64,000 nucleotides of DNA, from NCBI RefSeq assembly GCF_011947285.1, contig NZ_JAAOZT010000002.1, positions 558,001-622,000 on the forward strand, in the 5' to 3' direction. Each line of letters opens with the position of its first letter. Positions within the stretch are counted from its first letter, which is position 1. Of the stretch, positions 25,000 through 33,295 are shown in pieces. The translations under genes and the position numbers were made by a program. The DNA comes from Glaciimonas immobilis (GTDB lineage Bacteria; Pseudomonadota; Gammaproteobacteria; Burkholderiales; Burkholderiaceae_D). The notes beneath the pieces were generated by a model. It did not search any database. It was not told the DNA's origin and saw nothing but the letters and a program-made list of their open reading frames with translations.

Positions 25000-25781
25000 T
25001 GATCCTCCAGTTGCGCGGCATGATTAAGTTCATTGAGTGCCAGACGATGACTGAAGCGCGCAGCCAATCGTTCATCATGGCTGACGAACAATAGGGTTGA
25101 ATGCGCTTGTTCGCACTCGCGCTGGATCAGGTCGAGAAAACGCTGCTGGCGATCTGCGTCCAGTGCCGAAGTTGGCTCATCTGCTACGATAATCTCTGGC
25201 TGTCCGATCAGCGCACGTGCGGCAGCGACACGTTGTTGCTGACCGATAGAAAGCTGCGTCACTGGTTTAGGCCACAATAACGGCGCTAAATCGAGGCTAA
25301 CCAATAAAGATTCAGCGGCAAGTCGTAAAGTAGCACCTTGCGCTAACGCACGTTGACGGCGATAGCGAGAAAAGTGACAAGGTAGCAATACGTTATCCAG
25401 AATCGATAAATAGGGAATCAAATTGAATTGTTGAAAGATAAACCCAATATGATCAACGCGAAACTGGTCTCTGGACGAGGCCGAGAGGCTATGGAGTTCA
25501 CTTCCGAGGATTGTAATCGTGCCGGTTTGCGGCACTACGATGCCACCGATCAAGGCTAGCAATGTGCTCTTGCCACTGCCGCTAGGACCCGCAATGAAAA
25601 TTTGGTCCTGACGTTCAACGTTCAGCGCATCAAGTTGCAGCGTGGGTGTCGACTGACCGGGCCAACTGAAGGATACGTTCTCGACAGCGATGACAACTTC
25701 TCGCGGGCTGCTCAGGTCTCTGGGGTTATCCCTGTCGGTGAGATTATCGAGGTTGCCAAGGCTGCCAAAGTTTTCGCTCAT
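24996..25781 (-). CDS. LolD/MacB-type ABC transporter ATP-binding protein
   Basis: A protein of 261 residues. Walker A is GPSGSGKSTLLALIGG, the Q-loop FIFQQFNLIPYLSILDNV, signature LSIGQQQRVAAARALI (LSIGQ instead of LSGGQ, common in this subfamily), Walker B IIVADEPTSALD, and the H-loop LLFVSHDERLA. The N-terminal 30 residues carry an Asn/Asp/Ser-rich stretch not needed for the fold. It precedes and overlaps the permease gene and lies 15 bp after the DUF2796 gene, in one operon. Confidence 0.93.
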   Translation of the reverse strand: MSENFGSLGNLDNLTDRDNPRDLSSPREVVIAVENVSFSWPGQSTPTLQLDALNVERQDQIFIAGPSGSGKSTLLALIGGIVVPQTGTITILGSELHSLSASSRDQFRVDHIGFIFQQFNLIPYLSILDNVLLPCHFSRYRRQRALAQGATLRLAAESLLVSLDLAPLLWPKPVTQLSIGQQQRVAAARALIGQPEIIVADEPTSALDADRQQRFLDLIQRECEQAHSTLLFVSHDERLAARFSHRLALNELNHAAQLEDQ

Positions 25782-25796
25782 ACTAATAACCGCATC

Positions 25797-26354
25797 TTAT
25801 TCCCATGAAATACGGGTAGCAGAAGGCCGTAACGTTACTGCCAACTGTTTTTTTTGCGTCACCATTTGGACATCGATTTTCTGAAAGCCTTTAAACTTTT
25901 CGAAGAGCGAAACGTCAATACTTTCGAGAAGATCGGGATGGCTGCATTGCAAGATGAAATCGGCGTCCAGATCCGCATGGCCGTGTGCCGAGGCTTCTGG
26001 TGCCGCGGGTGGCGTGGTAGGCTCGCCGAGCAATATTGGATTGATCGCATTGGATGCCAGCTTGACCGATATAGCGCGGCAGCCCGCAGCAGGCGTGGTC
26101 ACAAATATTCTTCCCGCGTCCCGCAGCCGAAATGCCATCTTCTGGGCGGCGGCACGGTCTTTAGAATTTTTAGCGGCATGTTCAAAACCCAACAGGTTCA
26201 TCAACGGCGTGTTTAAATGCAAAGTAACTTCTGCGCCATCGATTGCCACGTCCAATTTACCTACACCATGCACGTGGGCCTCGTGGGCAATCGCTGAAGA
26301 AAATACGGTAGAGAGCAGGGCGCTAATGGCCACGCTAAATATTGCGCGCTTCAT
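25797..26354 (-). CDS. DUF2796 (ZrgA/ZrmA-like) periplasmic protein
   Basis: A protein of 185 residues from the ATG at 26354, chosen because AAAGG lies 5 bases before it; upstream ATGs at 26366 and 26432 lack a site. Its signal peptide ends near SSAIA. The mature N-terminus is HEAHVHGVGKLDVAIDG, and there is a second histidine cluster, AHGHADLDADFILQCSH. These are the DUF2796 hallmarks. Members such as Vibrio ZrgA and Pseudomonas ZrmA are linked to zinc acquisition, and the histidines may bind metal. It is the first gene of the four-gene operon. Confidence 0.88.
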   Translation of the reverse strand: MKRAIFSVAISALLSTVFSSAIAHEAHVHGVGKLDVAIDGAEVTLHLNTPLMNLLGFEHAAKNSKDRAAAQKMAFRLRDAGRIFVTTPAAGCRAISVKLASNAINPILLGEPTTPPAAPEASAHGHADLDADFILQCSHPDLLESIDVSLFEKFKGFQKIDVQMVTQKKQLAVTLRPSATRISWE

Positions 26355-26416
26355 GTTGCCTTTCATAGGTTTTTGGAGTTTGGATGCCACAGCTAATGGG
26401 CCGGGCGTAATTTGTG

Positions 26417-26436
26417 TGCAACACTGTTGCATTATA
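26417..26436 (-). promoter_or_regulatory. Promoter -10 with overlapping palindrome upstream of the DUF2796 operon
   Basis: On the minus strand a perfect TATAAT (26431-26436) runs directly into the palindrome TGCAACA-G-TGTTGCA (26417-26431), which would cover the transcription start. No good -35 is seen. The operon content suggests a zinc-sensing repressor such as Zur, but I cannot confirm the sequence against a Zur consensus for this group. Confidence 0.5.
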
Positions 26437-26547
26437 AGTCTATTCCTCCATCTTCACGTTAACTTAAGATAGCTTTCATTTGGTGATATGGTTTGTATTA
26501 CAGCTTTGATGGTGGACGTTCGCACTGGTTTTTGCCGGGCGATTTTT

Positions 26548-27408
26548 TTAAGGTGCCAACAAAGTATCCAATAGCCATCCGCCCGCCTGTCCCAGTCCGT
26601 GACGCCGCGACCAGACGGCATCAACCTGCACCGTTTTCGGCCATCCGCGAACCTGCAACTCTAACAGTCCATCGGCAGCAAATCGCTTAGCCAGCCAGCG
26701 CGGAAGTTCAGCCCAACCGAATCCAAGCTCCGTCATTTCGAGTAGTAAGAGGTAACTGGATGAGGACCAGCATAGCCCGCGGCGGCGCTCCACAATATCG
26801 TTGAGATAAGTATTAAGTCGGAGTTCTCGGGCGTCGTGCAGCATTTCTGTCGTGACATGCGGGACCGCTGCAAGTGGGTGCTGGTTGCCAACATAGAGCC
26901 CGATCTCTGAGCGCTCCGACATCGATTCGAATCCCACATCTGGCGGATAGTCCTGCTGCGCGCCAACCAGGCCAAGTTGCGCCCGACCTTCTTGCACCAG
27001 TGCCACGACATCGGTATGCTCGGCGATCATGCATTCCAGTTCGAGTTCAGGATAACGACGCTCGAATTCGATCAGGATGGAGTCGAATCGCATTGATTGG
27101 TACATATCCGACAGGACCAGCGTCAGCGTCGGTTCCAAACCACCCGCCAACCGATGCGCGGAGCGAGATAATCGATCGTGAGCGTCCAGCACTTGCTGCG
27201 CGTGGATTAGCATCGCTTTGCCTTGCTCAGTTAGCGTCGGGCGCCGGGTAGAGCGATCAAATAATAATAGGCCGAAATCAATTTCTAAATTAGCGATAGC
27301 TTCGCTGACCGTTGATTGCTGTTTATGTAATTTCCGAGCGGCTGCGGAAAAAGATCCCAGCGTCGCTGCCTCTACAAACATAAACAACGCTTCAAGAGAA
27401 TGTGCCAT
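26548..27408 (-). CDS. LysR-family transcriptional regulator
   Basis: A protein of 286 residues. The N-terminal HTH is at about 4-60 (LEALFMFVEAATLGSFSAAA, KQQSTVSEAIANLEIDFGLL, FDRSTRRPTLTEQG). The effector domain follows from about 88. It starts 208 bp from, and divergent to, the PACE efflux gene. This arrangement matches regulator/efflux pairs of the AceR/AceI kind, so it probably controls that exporter. Downstream on the same strand lies the DUF2796 operon, which seems to have its own promoter. Confidence 0.92.
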   Translation of the reverse strand: MAHSLEALFMFVEAATLGSFSAAARKLHKQQSTVSEAIANLEIDFGLLLFDRSTRRPTLTEQGKAMLIHAQQVLDAHDRLSRSAHRLAGGLEPTLTLVLSDMYQSMRFDSILIEFERRYPELELECMIAEHTDVVALVQEGRAQLGLVGAQQDYPPDVGFESMSERSEIGLYVGNQHPLAAVPHVTTEMLHDARELRLNTYLNDIVERRRGLCWSSSSYLLLLEMTELGFGWAELPRWLAKRFAADGLLELQVRGWPKTVQVDAVWSRRHGLGQAGGWLLDTLLAP

Positions 27409-27616
27409 GGCTCTCGCTAACCTTATGGATAAAAGATCAATATATCGGAAAAAACGATGGTTACTGATTTTATAGTATCAGATGTGGCGACGATAATAGC
27501 GAACATTAGCGGTAACGAAGTACGGAAGTGAAGTTCACTTACAAAGTAAATAAGAGCACGAAGTAAGCGCAGTAAATTGAATTAAATGAAGAAATAAATA
27601 GAGCTTAGGAGCTTGT

Positions 27617-28186
27617 ATGGGTAGCACAAATAATAGCAGCATAGATATCAGCACAATGAGTGGCAAAATCACCAAAACCAGCACCGGTGAAACCCCCAAT
27701 TTAAACAGCGCGTTCAATGCGGCCAAAACCGGCAAATCTTCGCATGGCAGCAGTAACCGAAAATCATTCGCCGAACGCGGCCTTCATGCGCTAATTTTCG
27801 AACTATTGGCCATTGCTATCAGCGCACCGGTATTGTCCTGGTTAATGGGCGTTTCAATGGCGCATGCTGGCCTGCTCACATTGATGATTTCATTGATCGC
27901 TATGGTCTGGAACGTCGCATTCAATGCTTTGTTTGACAGCGTGGAACGTCGCCTGAATTTGGTGCGTACGTTCAAGGTGCGGGTAGTGCATGCCGTGTTT
28001 TTTGAACTGGGCCTGATAGTGACCGTGGTGCCCTTAGCCGCTTGGTGGTTGAACATGACTCTGCTGGACGCTTTCGTCCTTGACATCGGTCTTCTGTTAT
28101 TTTTCTTGCCTTATACATTGCTTTACAACATGGGTTATGACAAGGCACGTGCTTTAGTGCTTAAAAGACGACAAGCGACATCTTGA
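27617..28186 (+). CDS. PACE-family efflux transporter with unusual N-terminal extension
   Basis: A protein of 189 residues from the ATG at 27617 (TAGGAG ribosome site). Residues about 54-185 hold two tandem bacterial transmembrane pair domains, four helices in all. The conserved start of repeat 1 is RGLHALIFELLAIAISAPV and of repeat 2 is RVVHAVFFELGLIVTVVPLA, with WNVAFNALFD and LPYTLLYNMGYD motifs. PACE proteins export biguanides such as chlorhexidine, or short diamines. The first 53 residues are a polar Ser/Thr/Asn/Gly-rich tail that typical PACE proteins (about 140-150 residues) lack. Regulated probably by the divergent LysR gene. Confidence 0.92.
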   Translation: MGSTNNSSIDISTMSGKITKTSTGETPNLNSAFNAAKTGKSSHGSSNRKSFAERGLHALIFELLAIAISAPVLSWLMGVSMAHAGLLTLMISLIAMVWNVAFNALFDSVERRLNLVRTFKVRVVHAVFFELGLIVTVVPLAAWWLNMTLLDAFVLDIGLLLFFLPYTLLYNMGYDKARALVLKRRQATS

Positions 28187-28538
28187 TTGCATCAAACCTC
28201 TAATGTAGAGGCTGGACGTTGCACGTTATCGATACGTTGTCTTTATGATTCGAACCCACAGAACTTTCCCGGTCAGATCTACGTATTTAATTTATACATC
28301 TGACCCATCCTTTATTGCCCGGGCCCTACCGCTCAGAGGAGGCGCGGACGTAGTCCTCCTAAAGGTAAAGGTCGGCAGTTTACCGGGCTACTAACGTCAG
28401 TTACCGGTAAAACCTGACAGTGACTTCATTGTTATTTCATTCTATGATTTTCGCGTGATTCCATCAATCGCGGCCCCAACGCAGCAGACACAACACGCTC
28501 GAATCGTGCATTTTTTTATATATTAGAAAATCACGTTT
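28187..28538. other. 352-bp intergenic region with several inverted repeats upstream of the MATE gene
   Basis: No open frame is supported. Four pairings can be seen. GGTCAGAT (28271-28278) pairs with ATCTGACC (28298-28305). AGGAGG (28337-28342) pairs with CCTCCT (28355-28360). GTTTACCGG (28378-28386) nearly pairs with CCGGTAAAAC (28404-28413). GTCAG (28396-28400) pairs with CTGAC (28414-28418), enclosing the palindrome TTACCGGTAA. The last two are mutually exclusive. This could be a structured leader or operator array for the MATE gene. I could not match it to a known riboswitch class. Confidence 0.45.
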
Positions 28539-29903
28539 ATGCAAAACACCTCCATAAAATCACTACGTAAACAGTTCATCGCTTTGGCGATTCCGACACT
28601 ATTATCTGGTTGGGTCTACACACTTTATACGTTCGTGGATGGCATCTTTATCGGACGCTACCTGGGCACGCAATCACTTGCGGCGCTCAATTTACTCGTT
28701 CCACTCCTATATGTGCCATACGCTGTCAGCCTGATGATCGGTGTCGGAGGTGCCACATTAATTGCACGCCTCTCCGGTCAACAGCGGTTTGACGAGGCAC
28801 GGCAAGTGTTCACTCAAGCGCTATGGAGCATGCTCGTTATTGGCATTGGATTGAGCGTGGTGGTCTTGACTAATACATCCAGAATAGCCGGATGGATGGG
28901 CGCAAGCGGTGAGCTGGCGGCAATAGTAGAAGACTATATGCGTGGCTATGCGTGGTTTATTTTGTTTGCGCAGACCTTGTACGCGTTGGAGTTTTTTTTA
29001 CGAACCGAGGGGACAAAAGCCGCTACGTTCGGCCTGTATGCAATGTTTTTGGGTGCCTTAGTGAATGTCTTTCTGGATTATTATTTGATCGTCTCATTGA
29101 CGTGGGATATGAAGGGTGCGGGACTGGCTACAGGTATAAGCATGCTGGTCTCCAGTGTCACGATGTTCGGATATCACGTGTTCAAAGCGGTGAATATCAG
29201 ACCGTGCAGGAGTGCGTTTAAGCAGGGAAGTTACATTGGCAAGATACTGTACAACGGCTCCTCTGAATTTTTGGGGGCCATTGCGGCGGTCGTCACCGTG
29301 TTCACTTTCAATCGGCTGGTGCTTAATGCCTATGGCGAAAGCGGCCTCGCTGCCTACGCTATTCTCGAGTACATGACGCTTGCCGCCACCGTAACAATGG
29401 TTGGCTTTGTTCAGAGTATGCAACCTATGGTGAGTTTTTATAGAGGAGCAAACCAGCCGCAAGCGATGCGGGTTGTCTTCTATTGTGGGACGCTGGCGGT
29501 AATGGGCGTCGCCGTCGTGGTAGCGGCTGTGATGGTCATGTTTTCGCGGCAGCTTACTTTTCTGTTCCTGCCTGATGGCGGGGCGGCATGGGAAATATTA
29601 GCGCCAGTAGTTATCTGGTACGCGTTGGCCTTTTTGCCCGCAGGTTGTAATTTGATCGCAGCTGGTTATCTGACTGCGGTCGAGCGTCCAGGTGCCTCAG
29701 CGATTATTGCTATTTTGCGAAGCTGGGTATTGTTATTAGGCGCTCTGTGGCTATTGAATGCATACTTCGGTGGCCACGCGATCTGGTACGCATTATTGAT
29801 TACTGAACTGTTGACCCTGATAGCGAGTGGGTGGCTGCTTTGGCGGTATCAGCATCCACGCAAGGCACGTGTTGGCAATCACATGCTTAATCACCTTCGT
29901 TAA
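28539..29903 (+). CDS. MATE-family multidrug/metabolite exporter
   Basis: An integral membrane protein of 454 residues with about twelve helices in two homologous MatE halves. The N-half starts KQFIALAIPTLLSGWVYTLY followed by TFVDGIFIGRYLGTQSLAAL, the C-half GSSEFLGAIAAVVTVFTFNR then LVLNAYGESGLAAYAI. The first helix region carries the VDGIFIG motif typical of the DinF/NorM-like branch. It exports cationic or antimicrobial compounds using Na+ or H+ gradients; substrate unknown. It stands alone after a repeat-rich 352-bp region, which hints at regulated expression. Confidence 0.93.
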   Translation: MQNTSIKSLRKQFIALAIPTLLSGWVYTLYTFVDGIFIGRYLGTQSLAALNLLVPLLYVPYAVSLMIGVGGATLIARLSGQQRFDEARQVFTQALWSMLVIGIGLSVVVLTNTSRIAGWMGASGELAAIVEDYMRGYAWFILFAQTLYALEFFLRTEGTKAATFGLYAMFLGALVNVFLDYYLIVSLTWDMKGAGLATGISMLVSSVTMFGYHVFKAVNIRPCRSAFKQGSYIGKILYNGSSEFLGAIAAVVTVFTFNRLVLNAYGESGLAAYAILEYMTLAATVTMVGFVQSMQPMVSFYRGANQPQAMRVVFYCGTLAVMGVAVVVAAVMVMFSRQLTFLFLPDGGAAWEILAPVVIWYALAFLPAGCNLIAAGYLTAVERPGASAIIAILRSWVLLLGALWLLNAYFGGHAIWYALLITELLTLIASGWLLWRYQHPRKARVGNHMLNHLR

Positions 29904-30034
29904 GCGGATTCTGCACCCACGCCGTCAGTGCCGCTAGCAACATAGCGGCACGCCTTTGGCAATGATCATCCTTTATCGGTTTGGGCAATGGGGTTTATTC
30001 AGTCACCAGGGGAGCCGCCCTTAACATCGTCTGA

Positions 30035-30421
30035 TCACACTTGTGCGTGCACATAGACCCTGGCTTTTTCGGCATTCACAAGAAGTTGCTTTTGCGGCAA
30101 GGTCAAATTAAGAGGTGCAATGTCGCCCGCGATGCTTATGTATTCTGCATCATGAATAGCTTTAAACGTCACAAAGAACGCATCGCCGGGTAAGCCAGTG
30201 TCCTTCTTAACCATCACGACCGAGTAAATCGCGCTAGACGCATCTGCGATACTGGCGCAAGCAGCATCCAGGGTTGCATGCACTTGTTGTGCAGGTGTCT
30301 TTTTTGGAAACAGCGCGTACAACGCATTAAAGGTAACGCTGTCGCGATCGCGCGCTGCTTTTTGGACAAGTGCTGTGATGGTAGGTAAAAGGGCTTCGAT
30401 GATCAAAATATTCTCCAACAT
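30035..30421 (-). CDS. Hypothetical small protein
   Basis: A protein of 128 residues (MLENILIIEALLPTITALVQ ... EKARVYVHAQV). No signal peptide, membrane helix or domain was recognised; the sequence is a plausible alpha/beta globular protein (VHATLDAACASIADASSAI, GLPGDAFFVTFKAIHDAEYI). Codon use resembles neighbours. The ribosome site is poor. It converges with the MATE gene and is divergent from the alcohol dehydrogenase. Function unknown. Confidence 0.55.
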   Translation of the reverse strand: MLENILIIEALLPTITALVQKAARDRDSVTFNALYALFPKKTPAQQVHATLDAACASIADASSAIYSVVMVKKDTGLPGDAFFVTFKAIHDAEYISIAGDIAPLNLTLPQKQLLVNAEKARVYVHAQV

Positions 30422-30741
30422 GAGGGGTGAGCCAAGTAGTTGTCATTGGCTGGGGGCGCATTATCCCCTAAAAATTGGGCTGTATGATTCTTTATACTGA
30501 AATTACGTGTCGCTTTATGGGGAAAAATATCGTTCGCTGACGCTCGATTTGGGTATTTATTGCCGTCAGGTAATTCTCTTGAGAGATAGGATCAACTGCT
30601 TTATCGGCATTTTTTAGCGTTGGTTATTCTTGTTGAATTGCACAAAACAGACGCTTTCAAGAAATTTTTTCCTGATGGCGTTACCATTGTCGGCTTAGGC
30701 AGTGCGATTAACTGTTTAACCAAACATAAAGGAAATTGAAA
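30422..30741. other. Divergent intergenic region, nothing recognised
   Basis: These 320 bp lie between the small hypothetical gene and the alcohol dehydrogenase gene. They should hold the two promoters. No open frame, repeat or terminator was recognised. Confidence 0.45.
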
Positions 30742-31809
30742 ATGCTTACATCCATTGGATATGCCGCTCACACTGCGGAGACGCCTTTAGCCCCCTTTAC
30801 ATTTGAACGCCGTGAACCCGGTCCGCATGATGTTCAGATCGAGATTTTGTATTGCGGCGTCTGTCATTCTGATTTACACACTGCTCGCAACGAGTGGCAT
30901 AACACTATCTACCCCAGCGTACCGGGCCACGAAATTGTCGGACGCGTGACCAAGGTCGGCACGCATGTAAAAAACTTCAAAGTTGGCGAAATGGCCGGCG
31001 TTGGTTGTATGGTCGATTCTTGTCAAAGCTGTCCAAGTTGCGCTCAGGATCTGGAGCAATATTGCGAAACTGGTTTTGTCGGCACCTATAATGGCGAAGA
31101 CAAACATAGCGGTGGCGTGACGCTCGGTGGGTATTCCAATAATATCGTGGTTAGCGAGAAGTTCGTTTTACATATCTCGGACAAACTTGACCCCGCTTCG
31201 GCAGCCCCGCTATTGTGCGCGGGCATCACGACCTACTCCCCCTTACGTCACTGGAAGGTCAGCAAAGGACACAAAGTTGGTATAGTCGGCCTAGGAGGAC
31301 TTGGACATATGGGCGTGAAAATTGCGCATGCAATGGGTGCGCACGTTGTGTTGTTTACGACCTCGCCAGGCAAGACCGAGGACGCTTTACGTTTGGGTGC
31401 TGATGAGGTGGTCGTGTCAAAAGACCCCGAGCAGATGGCACAACACGTGAATTCTTTCGACTTCATACTCAACACTGTAGCCGCTCCGCATAATCTGGAT
31501 AATTTTCTGGGTTTGTTAAAGCTGGACGGATCCATGACTCTGGTAGGCGCGCCAGCCGAGCCACACCCGTCGCCAAACGTTTTCAGTCTGATCATGAAAA
31601 GGCGCAGTTTGGCCGGGTCATTGATCGGTGGCATCAAAGAAACGCAGGAAATGTTAGATTTTTGTGCTGAACATGGGATTACTTCCGATATAGAACTTAT
31701 ACCTATTCAGGATATAAATCTAGCCTACGAAAGAATGCTGAAAAGCGACGTTAAATACCGATTTGTGATCGATATGGCATCGTTGGCTAAGGAAAAAAGT
31801 ACTGCCTGA
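30742..31809 (+). CDS. Zinc-dependent NAD(P) alcohol dehydrogenase (YahK/CAD type)
   Basis: A protein of 355 residues from the ATG at 30742 (AAAGGA upstream; a TTG two codons earlier is too close to it). Catalytic zinc ligands are the Cys in CGVCHSDLH, the GHE motif, and a later Cys in LLCAGITTYSPL. The structural zinc lobe is CQSCPSCAQDLEQYC. The cofactor fold is GLGGLGHMGVKIAHAMGAHV. The sequence follows the cinnamyl-alcohol-dehydrogenase-like branch, which reduces various aldehydes with NADPH. The gene stands alone, ended by a strong terminator 30 bp after the stop. Confidence 0.94.
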   Translation: MLTSIGYAAHTAETPLAPFTFERREPGPHDVQIEILYCGVCHSDLHTARNEWHNTIYPSVPGHEIVGRVTKVGTHVKNFKVGEMAGVGCMVDSCQSCPSCAQDLEQYCETGFVGTYNGEDKHSGGVTLGGYSNNIVVSEKFVLHISDKLDPASAAPLLCAGITTYSPLRHWKVSKGHKVGIVGLGGLGHMGVKIAHAMGAHVVLFTTSPGKTEDALRLGADEVVVSKDPEQMAQHVNSFDFILNTVAAPHNLDNFLGLLKLDGSMTLVGAPAEPHPSPNVFSLIMKRRSLAGSLIGGIKETQEMLDFCAEHGITSDIELIPIQDINLAYERMLKSDVKYRFVIDMASLAKEKSTA

Positions 31810-31838
31810 GTGTGACTGAAATAGCTATATACGGTATC

Positions 31839-31882
31839 AAAGGTGGCCATTTCTTAACAAGAATGGCCACCTTTTCTTTTTT
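31839..31882 (+). terminator. Rho-independent terminator of the alcohol dehydrogenase gene
   Basis: A perfect 13-bp stem is formed by AAAGGTGGCCATT and AATGGCCACCTTT with a 10-nt loop (TCTTAACAAG), followed by TTCTTTTTT-like U-rich sequence. It lies 30 bp after the stop codon. Confidence 0.9.
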
Positions 31883-31982
31883 ACGTAGGAATTATTATTA
31901 CGGGATTAATGCCGGCAGAATTGGTCTTGCACACATCAGGATTGTAAGTGCCACTCGTATCCCCGCACGGCCGCGCCCTCAT

Positions 31983-32861
31983 TCAGTGCTCTGGTAGCGG
32001 AATAAACTCTGTTTCTCCCGGTACTGGTGGGAAAAAGTCCTTCTGTTGATTTGCCCATGCGGCTTTTGCGACTTCGATGCGATCCGTGGTGGTGGCGACG
32101 AAGTTCCACCACAGAAATCGTGGGCCATCGAGTGGTTCACCACCTAAGAGCATGAACGAAGCATCGCTTTGTGCTTCTACCAAGACATCAGCGCCGGTCA
32201 CCAGCAAAACTAACGCTCCTTGTAGCACGGTCTGGCCATCAATCGACAGTGTGCCGCTGAGAATATAAATAGCGCGTTCGGCATAATCCGGGGCTACATG
32301 GAGTTGCGCGCCAGCGCTCAATTTGGCCGAAACATACAGTGTTTCACTGTATGTTTTGACCGGTGATAACTGGCCAAATGCCTGGCCTGCAAGAACATGC
32401 AAGTCTGCGCCTTCCAACTTCACGCGTGGAAGATTTACTGCAGGTGTGTGCCAAAATCCCGGTTCTGTTTCTTCATCTTTTTGCGGCAGGGCGACCCACA
32501 TTTGCAAACCCTGTACCGCTATCCCCTGTTGCCGAATATCTTCCGGCACACGTTCTGAATGGGTGATGCCTCGCCCCGATGTCATCCAGTTGATATCGCC
32601 GGGAGTGATGCGCTGCACGCTGCCCAGGCTATCTCTATGCATCATTGCACCCGAGAAAAGATAAGTTACCGTCGCCAGCCCTATATGCGGATGCGCCCGG
32701 ACGTCACCGGAAGTGCTGTCTGCAGGAAATGTGAACGGTCCCATATGATCAAAAAATACAAACGGGCCAACAGTGCGCACTTCCTCATTCGGAAGCAAGC
32801 GCCTGACCGGAAAACCAATATCACGAACCTGCGCGCGAATGATATGGCTAATACTATGCAT
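31983..32861 (-). CDS. Pirin-family cupin protein
   Basis: A protein of 292 residues with the bicupin pirin fold. The N-terminal cupin carries VGPFVFFDHMGPF, HPHIGLATVTYLFSGAMMHRD (metal-ligand histidines), and ITPGDINWMTSGRGITHSER with the second His/Glu pair. The C-terminal cupin includes ERAIYILSGTLSIDGQ and FMLLGGEPLDGPRFLWWNFV. Bacterial pirins are redox or stress-linked, and some are quercetin dioxygenases. Start ATG with AAGGGG upstream. Convergent with the alcohol dehydrogenase; its promoter region contains a perfect 13-bp tandem repeat. Confidence 0.92.
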   Translation of the reverse strand: MHSISHIIRAQVRDIGFPVRRLLPNEEVRTVGPFVFFDHMGPFTFPADSTSGDVRAHPHIGLATVTYLFSGAMMHRDSLGSVQRITPGDINWMTSGRGITHSERVPEDIRQQGIAVQGLQMWVALPQKDEETEPGFWHTPAVNLPRVKLEGADLHVLAGQAFGQLSPVKTYSETLYVSAKLSAGAQLHVAPDYAERAIYILSGTLSIDGQTVLQGALVLLVTGADVLVEAQSDASFMLLGGEPLDGPRFLWWNFVATTTDRIEVAKAAWANQQKDFFPPVPGETEFIPLPEH

Positions 32862-32906
32862 TGGGATGCCCCTTAAGTATTGTGCAAACGGATGACGGAA
32901 ACTAAA

Positions 32907-32932
32907 TTAATCTAGAAAGTTAATCTAGAAAG
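32907..32932. repeat. Perfect 13-bp tandem repeat upstream of the pirin gene
   Basis: TTAATCTAGAAAG occurs twice back to back, 46 bp upstream of the pirin start. Further TTCTAG copies follow at about 32967-32981. It could be an operator with repeated half sites. Confidence 0.75.
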
Positions 32933-33082
32933 CAGTCAATTTCTCCTAAATAAATATTTCTAGGATTCTAGTCGTCCTTGGGTCAACAAACACAAACCTT
33001 CTTTGATGCGCTATTTTAGCCCTCTCCGGTGCTAAAGGGGCAGCCTTGAACGGCCTAATCGGGTTCGCCTTACTTGTATCCG

Positions 33083-33119
33083 GCATGAAGACGGCTCGGC
33101 TTGTCCGGTTTCTTCATGC
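33083..33119. promoter_or_regulatory. Inverted repeat in the pirin / CoA-transferase intergenic region
   Basis: GCATGAAGA (33083-33091) pairs perfectly with TCTTCATGC (33111-33119) around a GC-rich 19-nt loop that can fold further (CGG with CCG). It is not followed by a T-run, so it is not a canonical terminator. It lies 177 bp upstream of the CoA-transferase start in a 434-bp region without a gene. Confidence 0.5.
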
Positions 33120-33295
33120 GTTTGTATGGCGTACCTTCGGACTTGCCCTCAATATTTGCTCAATATGTGGCACCATGTAAAACGATGAATACTTTGCCAA
33201 TGGTAGAAACATTGTTATAGATGAGCCAGTAGCCGCGTGTTCGATTGCGCATGGCACTAAATATTTTGCTAATAAAAACATAGAAGGAGACGGTA

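Noticed and set aside
25954-26472. Plus-strand open frame of 172 codons
   Set aside because: Antisense to the DUF2796 gene and its promoter; no recognisable domain.
28230-28265. A TTCGAACC tract that suggested a tRNA T-loop
   Set aside because: The flanking arms do not pair as a T-stem and no acceptor or anticodon stem can be folded around it.
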